A stretch of DNA of 64,000 nt from Bactericera cockerelli (lineage: Eukaryota; Arthropoda; Insecta; Hemiptera; Triozidae), in assembly GCA_024516035.1 (NCBI GenBank), contig CM044967.1, forward strand, positions 11,049,331 to 11,113,330, written 5' to 3'. Below are positions 63,847-64,000 of the stretch, piece after piece. Position 1 is the first letter of the stretch; each line of letters starts with the position of its first letter. Under the pieces are notes generated by a model. That model was not told the DNA's origin. It ran no database searches and saw only the letters and a program-made list of their open reading frames with translations. Made by a program: the position numbers and the translations under genes.

Positions 63847-64000
63847 GCTGTACTATTCTTCACATCAGATCTACAAGAAGACACAATAGAATATAAACCC
63901 GGTGACAGGTCAAATATTACTATTTATTGTGGTGTCTGCATCCAGTCTCTTCCGAATGTACTTGACAAATTTGTTTCTCCCAGATTCTCTTTCGCATACA

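Noticed and set aside
63885..64000. Short - strand open stretch at the right edge (FVKYIRKRLDADTT, then stop)
   Set aside because: Only about 28 codons, cut by the window edge, no splice or family support. Could be the 3' end of a neighbour or 5' UTR of the RNase H1-like gene.

Overview
The window is animal nuclear DNA, almost certainly from an arthropod and most likely an insect. It is AT-rich and intron-rich, with GT..AG splice sites. It carries an EF-hand gene that I match from memory to Drosophila CG11638, and a BTB/zinc-finger gene of the insect ttk/lola/broad type. Most of the remaining sequence is transposable elements, SINEs and satellites. I cannot name the species. I see no bacterial operons, CRISPR arrays or rRNA operons.

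Four protein-coding loci stand out. (1) On the + strand, a calmodulin-like gene with four EF hands has six phase-consistent exons between 1815 and 27622. A 22.3-kb intron packed with repeats separates EF3 from EF4. A possible further upstream exon lies at 236-339. (2) On the - strand, a BTB-zinc-finger gene runs from 45661 down to 30674. Five common exons (BTB domain and linker) lead to at least three alternative terminal exons, each with its own C2H2 finger pair and stop. Every junction after the common part is phase 1, so exons can be exchanged freely. It converges tail-to-tail with the EF-hand gene. (3) On the + strand, an intact 266-codon Asn/Tyr/His/Ser-rich reading frame lies at 56065-56865; I do not recognise it. 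(4) On the - strand, a five-exon gene (63846 down to 59507, 210 aa) has an RNase H1 fold in which all four catalytic carboxylates are replaced by G, A, N and Y. This looks like a retained pseudo-nuclease and is the most interesting gene here.

The repeats include at least four tRNA-headed SINE families, and a SINE family whose head is 5S rRNA. The 5S-headed family shares its central body with one of the tRNA-headed families. Several insertions have clear target-site duplications (TSDs), including a hAT-type MITE, a Harbinger-like MITE, two head-to-head MITEs sharing a TTA, a SINE inside a MITE, and a 1.9-kb element inside a SINE. A 3.4-kb palindromic element carries two inward-facing copies of a zinc-ligand-rich gene, one broken. 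Two unrelated 21-bp minisatellites, a 45-bp satellite in opposite orientations at several loci, long (CA)n tracts and a decayed mariner-type transposase complete the picture.

Layout: 1-3170 SINE fragments, the 5S SINE, a hAT MITE and the 5' part of the EF-hand gene; 3175-4626 EF-hand exons; 4790-8169 palindromic element; 8180-26900 repeat-filled giant intron; 26946-27622 last EF-hand exons; 28640-30410 mariner remnant and a TIR element; 30674-45661 BTB-ZF gene; 45700-55850 repeats without a recognisable gene; 56065-56865 low-complexity gene; 57000-59050 sparse repeats; 59507-63846 RNase H1-like gene; then a tRNA-like remnant and the window edge. All boundaries were read by eye and need transcript support.
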